A DNA stretch of 12,821 nucleotides from Hamiltosporidium magnivora (lineage: Eukaryota; Microsporidia; Dubosqiidae): the NCBI GenBank assembly GCA_004325065.1, contig PITI01000414.1:1-12821 (forward strand). The letters run 5' to 3'. The first letter of the stretch is position 1; the number at the start of each line of letters is the position of its first letter. The notes beneath the pieces are model-generated. The model saw nothing but the letters and a program-made list of their open reading frames with translations. It was not told the origin of the DNA and ran no database searches. The position numbers and the translations under genes were made by a program. Shown here one piece after another: positions 8,312-12,821 of the stretch.

Positions 8312-8822
8312 TATTTTCCTTGATATAAAAAAATACATTAAGATTATAATTACTCTACAGAAATAATTAATATTTAATTTAAACTTTAATACAAAGAAAT
8401 TCCACATAAAGGAAAAAAATCATATATTTTCTGCATAATAAGTTTTGGAAACGTCAAAATAGTTTTTGTATGGTTTTTCTGATTAATTCTAGTTGTTCGA
8501 ATTTTTTTAGCTTAATTTTCTTAAATTACAATAATTGGAGTAAAAAGCAAGAAATATGATATTTATTACAATATAAAATAAAATCTAAAAATTGAATAAA
8601 TTACAAATACAATTTGAACTATATATTTTATTAGAAACAAGTTACAAGATATTTTTTTACCAAATCCTATCCAGACTAATATGTTTCTCCTCTTTTTTAT
8701 ATAGGAGTATATCTTTAAGTCCTGATTCATAGTAATTTAGATCCATTATCGATAAAAATAACAACATAAATAAAATATTAATTGAATATGCCGAAACAAT
8801 ATTACGACTAATTAGAAAACAA
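8312..8822. other. AT-rich spacer, no gene seen
   Basis: Non-coding sequence between the well-preserved repeat and the 3' end of the membrane-protein pseudogene. I see no repeat, motif or frame worth naming. Confidence 0.5.
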
Positions 8823-9700
8823 TTACCTTTTGTTGAAATCTATGAAAATAAATAATCGGTAGAATTTAAAACCCAGTCTAAATAGAATAATAAAAATAGT
8901 AAATATTTTAAGTCTTTTGCATTCGTAAACATTTCTGGCAAAGGAATAACTAAATGCTACTATACAAAATGTTTCGATTGTCAAAAAAAAATTCCTGTCT
9001 CGAATTTCATACTCTCCCAACATTATTCCAAACGAAATTAGTATATCTGTAAATATCATGTAAATCCATAAGCTGTTTAACGCTTTTCGAACCTAATTAG
9101 AAATAAACTTACTATAAAAGCATTCTTGATATCTAAATTTGCTCCTAAATATTTATAATTTTTCCAAATGATGTATTTAAAAATCTTATTTATATTTTTG
9201 TATAATGCGATATATGAAAGTATCTTTATAGTCGCTTGCAGATATTTTATATAACCTATATTTAGTGTCAAACAGAATATCAATTTAGCAAATATAATAT
9301 ATATCTCTATTAAAATAACTATTACGATTTCTGAAAGTGAATAATCTGAAAAAATACGGATTGTACAAAAGAACGAATAGAATGCATTATATAAAATACT
9401 GAACTCATATTCTATTATATTCATTCCTTGTATTCTTGAATTATTCATAAACGCACTACTATTTCGATATAATACCAAGCCTTCTATTATATAACTAATA
9501 AAGGTACAAAAAACATATTTTCTTAATAAGTGTGATTTCATATTCAAACTAAAAACTTGGCTATATATAATTTGAGGATTGTTAATTTTATATTTAATCT
9601 AAAATATAATTAATTTTTAATTTAATATTTTATCTTGAATTAATTATATTAAAAATGTAATTACAATTAAATCTAGGTATATTATATTGATCAAATTTAT
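8823..9700 (-). pseudogene. Multi-pass membrane protein, Ost-alpha/TMEM184-like, broken
   Basis: Two minus-strand frames form one disrupted gene. The first runs from ATG 9541 (an upstream TTG at 9547 is not a likely start) to a stop at 9077. The second, open from about 9097 in another frame, runs to 8823. The shift falls at an AAAA run near 9086, and one added base would join them. Hydrophobic segments are frequent (YVFCTFISYIIEG, SEIVIVILIEIYIIFAKLIF, FIVSLFLI, IFTDILISFGIML, IFTIFIILF). The spacing of RIQGMNIIEYEF, then DIKNAFIVSLFLIRF, then NFFLTIETFCIVAFSYSFA with a following Tyr, recalls the Ost-alpha/TMEM184 family: a V-LQY segment, an IK-x-x-x-F-x-x-F segment and an N-x-L-I-x-x-EM-x-x-x-A-x-x-x-x-x-AF segment. 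Those proteins are seven-pass membrane proteins linked to organic solute transport. The frame upstream of 9541 continues with three stops and a hydrophobic piece near 9680, fitting a lost first third. The family call is my pattern match and is moderate at best. Confidence 0.5.
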
Positions 9701-10059
9701 ATTAAAATTTATCTGTTAGCTATTTTTTGTCAAGTAAAATTATAAAATTAAGTACAAAGAAAAATTACAACTATAAAAACCATGTATTATCAAATTTCTA
9801 ATATTTGACTTCGAATTTAACAATAAAAATATTTGATATTAAAAAGTTCATAATTAAATTTAATGTCGAAATAGACTAATAAAATTTATGTCTTTTGATT
9901 GATATGGGTGTTCAGATCACTTTAATTAAAAAATATTTGATATTAATTTAAAACCAAATGTCAAAAATTATAGAAACTCAGAATTTATAACGAATTATTA
10001 GTATTTAACTAAACATCGAAAACAATGTCTCAAATGTATAATATTTCGATTTTTTAAGC
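9701..10059. other. AT-rich spacer with a short direct repeat
   Basis: No gene seen. The string AAAAATATTTGATATTA occurs twice, near 9826 and 9930. Both are low-complexity AT sequence and may be coincidence. Confidence 0.4.
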
Positions 10060-10620
10060 TATTCAAGCACACAAAAGTTGTATTAATCTGAAAATATTAT
10101 CTTACGGTGCAGCACTTCAAGATATTAAGCAGCTTGACGATCATTAATTACGCCTTTTTATTAAGAACAATAATTCTTTATTGCAAATAGTAAGTTTCTT
10201 TGGGTCTTCGTTAATATAATCTACCAATTTTTTAGAGGTCTATCTTGTCTTCTCGAACCTTAGGTACTCTTTTTAAATTTTACTAGTCACCCGCTCTATG
10301 TCATTTTTACTATCTGTTCGAGCTATTCTAGTTTTCTTTTTTAGTTACAATGATCATAATCTATTTTCGATAAAGGTCATGTGGCTCCAAATACGTTATC
10401 ATTTTTGAATCTTTTTTTTTAACCGGCAATAATCCCTTTTGAAATCATCCCCCCTATAATCTAACATATCTTCGCCTCTGCTTGCATTCACGAACGGTTC
10501 AGAACCAAATTATTTGGTTCTAGTAATTCTTTTATATATTTGATAATATATTTCGGCTTACTCTATTGCTGGATGCTTGGAAACATATAAAATAATTAAT
10601 TATTCTTTCTGTTATTGCAA
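10060..10620 (-). pseudogene. Possible remnant of an unidentified gene
   Basis: One minus-strand frame over about 165 codons shows about nine stops, fewer than the roughly fourteen expected for such AT-rich DNA. It has charged, coding-like stretches between them: GEDMLDYRGDDFKRDYCRL (about 10430-10485), TDSKNDIERVTSKI (about 10275-10315) and KLVDYINEDPKKLTICNKEL (about 10170-10230). The region is also somewhat richer in G and C than its flanks. No family is recognised. A purine-rich strand alone can create such Lys/Glu/Arg-rich translations, so this remains tentative. Confidence 0.25.
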
Positions 10621-10799
10621 TGGAAATATTAAATAATACAGATTTTGCTTACATTGCCTCAATATTGATATCTGTAGGAATTAAGCTTTATAATATTTGA
10701 TCTTTATTGAAACTTGATTGAATTCAAATAAAAAAATGCATTATGTGACTTAAAAAGCTTCTCCTGTCATTTTTAACACTATTGCTTTTTGATTTAATT

Positions 10800-11200
10800 T
10801 AAGATATTTCTATCCCATTAATCAAAAGCGTATACCATGAATATAAGATCCGAATTCAAAAAAATCACAATACAAAAGAAATACTGAATAGTATGCTTTT
10901 TATTTTAAAAGTTGTTATTGATATAGCAACAGATAATAATTTATATTATATTTAATCTTAATTATTTAAGCACTAGAGCCAAGAACCGGGCCAAAATATG
11001 TTAAACTAGTCATCGGAAGCAAGTTTAATCGATTTATATTATTACATGACACATCATTCATTATGGAACAGATTCTGGGATAAATATGGTGAAAGAATTC
11101 ATAATTATAATGTTCAACATATACATTTGGATCCTAAGTATTTATACATGTAAGGAATTTGAAATAAACACTTATTTTTGAGAAACCAAGCTTTTGAATA
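10800..11200. other. Stop-poor anonymous segment on both strands
   Basis: On the plus strand one frame is open for about 50 codons (about 10803-10955) and again for about 45 codons (about 11010-11150, including LWNRFWDKYGERIHNYN). On the minus strand another frame has a single stop in about 80 codons (about 10971-11215, including NINRLNLLPMTSLTYFGP). Both cannot be genes. No family is recognisable in either. This may be debris of one old gene whose strand I cannot decide. Confidence 0.25.
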
Positions 11201-11599
11201 ACCACTACTTAAAATTATTTTCTATTTCTCTATGATAAAAATATGCACATTATCAAATAAACCAATGTGTTAGTTATCTATCAACAAAAATGAAAACTAT
11301 TTGAACTAAAATTTATGTTTAGTCTATAAAACATGTACTGAGCTAACCAGTTTCCCGAAATCTTACTTTTTATTACAATTATTATATTAAAAGACGACTA
11401 TGACTTAATTTTACTCATTTTTCATGCAATTTGCATTTTTGAAATATTCTGCCTCATGAGAAATACCCACCATCTATTTTAAGAAATAAAAAAAGATGTC
11501 TTATTAATATTAGAAAATAATGAACCAAATAAACATAGAATCAAACATATTACAAGCTGTGCATATAACTATCTATAATACAATTTACCATCATAATTG
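11201..11599. other. AT-rich sequence without a supported gene
   Basis: Non-coding appearance. A small plus-strand frame begins at 11520 but has no family resemblance or supporting context. Confidence 0.4.
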
Positions 11600-11830
11600 G
11601 ATAAAAACCTTACTATCTTATTCCAGTCCTCTGTACCTCTCGGGGATGAGGATGAACAAATACAACGCCAATATATTATGTTGCCAATCAATGCCTTGTA
11701 TTTTTTTGGCTCCATTCCTCTTTTTTAAAGCCATCAGATAAAAAAACCTCACTTATATCTAGTAAAAACATGTTAGAGTTCTTAATTTATTGAGCGAAAC
11801 AAAATGACCATTGAAAATTCAAATCATATA
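11600..11830 (-). pseudogene. Possible short coding remnant, unidentified
   Basis: A minus-strand frame is open for about 35 codons (about 11618-11725, including KKRNGAKKIQGIDWQHNIL) and continues beyond two close stops into another open piece (about 11760-11815, GHFVSLNKLRTL). The stretch is richer in G and C than its flanks. The product is not recognised. The opposite strand carries a 73-codon frame from ATG 11520 over part of the same DNA, so the coding strand is uncertain. Confidence 0.2.
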
Positions 11831-12189
11831 CATTTTTTTGGATAAAATTTACTTAAGCATTATATGATAGTACAGATTTATAATTATTCTCTAAAGAGAT
11901 TATATCATAACTAATAATATTCAGAGTCTAGGAATATGTATAATAATCATCACTAAGCAACCATAAAACCAAGTAAAAACAATCAATATTAATCTAAAAA
12001 CATATTGTTCTAATCTTTATATCCCCTTAATTTATTAAACTAGAGATTCACATGACATATTCTAATAATGTTCTCGAAGGCAATCATTTTTTTGCAACTT
12101 TTTAAAACATCATGGTTTGAGTTTACCGTGAAATTCATAGTACGAAACAAATTTTTTAGTTTATAAAAATACAGATATTCTCTAAATTA
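11831..12189. other. AT-rich spacer, no gene seen
   Basis: Only A/T-dominated sequence with no supported frame, repeat or motif. Confidence 0.5.
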
Positions 12190-12299
12190 TTTTACTTAGT
12201 TATTCCATTCCTCTTTTACCTCTCGGTTTGGAGGTTGAAAAACTGGAAATTTTCAATTGTTTCTTTTAATCTGTTGTTACTCGGGATTATAGGGGATTG

Positions 12300-12413
12300 G
12301 CCTAAAGATCCGATGTGGTTTATAGCCTAGCAAAATTACAACAATTATTTTCTCATCAATTTCACACACTCACTGACAGCCAGTGGGTTTTAATGTGGTT
12401 ATTCTCTCTCCAC
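12300..12413 (-). repeat. Partial, diverged repeat copy, head end
   Basis: On the plus strand, ATTTTCTCATCAATTTCAC, ACACTCACTGACAGCCAG, ATGTGGTTATTCTCTCTCCA and the more distant GATGTGGTTTATAGCC match the head end of the 0.7 kb family as seen in 8200-8311. The resemblance weakens to the left of about 12300, and a possible continuation to about 12200 is not firm. It faces the next copy head to head across 83 bases. Confidence 0.7.
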
Positions 12414-12496
12414 CCATAAAAGATTTTTACGAAATAAAATATAATAAAATTTGGATATTCTCATTAGTTTTATTTAAATTTTACTCTTTTAAGTAA

Positions 12497-12821
12497 GTGG
12501 AGGGAGGATAACCACAAAAAACTTTCTGCTTGGCAATGAGTGTGTGAAACTGGTGTGAAGATCATTGTTTGGATTTCTGGTGGGAATACAACCACACTAC
12601 ATCTTCGGTTGTTCCATGGGAGTTGTTATGAGGAGGAGAGGTCTAAGAAATGAAGAAACTTTTTCTACGAATTTATTTGTAGTTTTTTATGTAACCAGAT
12701 TGCAGACCGCAGCTGAACGTGTAGGTAATTTCCATGTAAAAGCATGGGAACCTAGCCTTGCTCACTCGGGTTAGAAGACTTAGCGCTTGGGAGATATAAA
12801 ACAAAAAAACCATTTAAAGCC
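12497..12821 (+). repeat. Dispersed ~0.7 kb repeat, copy C (cut by window end)
   Basis: A well-preserved copy starts at GTGGAGGGAGGATAACC (12497) and runs off the right edge. It shares nearly identical blocks with 1-178 (head) and with the reverse complement of 7990-8311 (TGCAGACCGCAGCTGAACG, CCATGTAAAAGCATG, GGTTAGAAGACTTAGCGC). The GAGATATAAAA motif is at about 12791. The 69-codon plus frame inside it (from 12565) is not kept open in the other copies, so it is not taken as a gene. Confidence 0.88.

Noticed and set aside
9542..9547. Start of the membrane-protein frame at TTG 9547
   Set aside because: TTG is not a likely start in a eukaryotic nuclear gene. The first ATG is at 9541, and homology-like sequence continues upstream through stops.
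11520..11741. 73-codon plus-strand frame with a true ATG
   Set aside because: No recognisable domain, no context, and the opposite strand over the same DNA is equally open. Not enough to call a gene.
12565..12774. 69-codon plus-strand frame starting at ATG
   Set aside because: It lies inside a repeat copy. The corresponding stretches of the other copies carry indels and do not keep it open, and the composition of the repeat, not selection, explains it.
1..12821. tRNA genes, CRISPR array, bacterial operon signals
   Set aside because: I looked for cloverleaf-like GGTTC boxes, evenly spaced short direct repeats and ribosome binding sites and found nothing I could support.

Overview
The window looks like a gene-poor stretch of a very AT-rich eukaryotic genome. 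A microsporidian with a large, repeat-laden genome is the best guess. The grounds are one compact, intronless, divergent protein kinase gene, no bacterial operons or ribosome binding sites, and many decayed Ty3/Gypsy retrotransposon pieces and dispersed repeats. The assignment is an inference from style; no species-diagnostic gene is present.

Layout. Positions 1-178 hold a truncated copy of a roughly 0.7 kb dispersed repeat (minus orientation). Positions 350-900 hold a decayed Ty3/Gypsy reverse transcriptase/RNase H fragment (minus). Positions 989-1703 hold an old copy of the repeat (plus). Positions 2447-3290 hold an unidentified decayed gene (minus). Positions 3656-4867 hold the only intact convincing gene, a 403-residue protein kinase (minus). 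Positions 5135-6780 hold a second, longer Ty3/Gypsy pol relic (minus) in which RT palm, RT connection and integrase parts can be followed in order through many stops and frameshifts. Positions 6960-7480 hold a very degraded repeat copy (plus), and 7583-8311 a well-preserved one (minus). Positions 8823-9700 hold a multi-pass membrane protein pseudogene resembling the Ost-alpha/TMEM184 family (minus). Positions 10060-11200 hold anonymous sequence with stop-poor segments that may be older gene debris. Positions 12300-12413 and 12497-12821 hold two copies of the repeat, head to head.

The kinase is the only apparently working gene. It has a TATA-like box close upstream, an N-terminal hydrophobic stretch, and an atypical catalytic loop (Tyr-Leu-Asp in place of His-Arg-Asp). 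The rest records retrotransposon decay and gene loss. The repeat family has at least two age classes: the copies at 1-178, 7583-8311 and 12497-12821 are similar to each other, while those at 989-1703 and 6960-7480 are much more diverged. Its ends fit a TG...CA pattern, so it may be a solo LTR, but this is unproven. No RNA gene, CRISPR array or novel multi-gene system was found.
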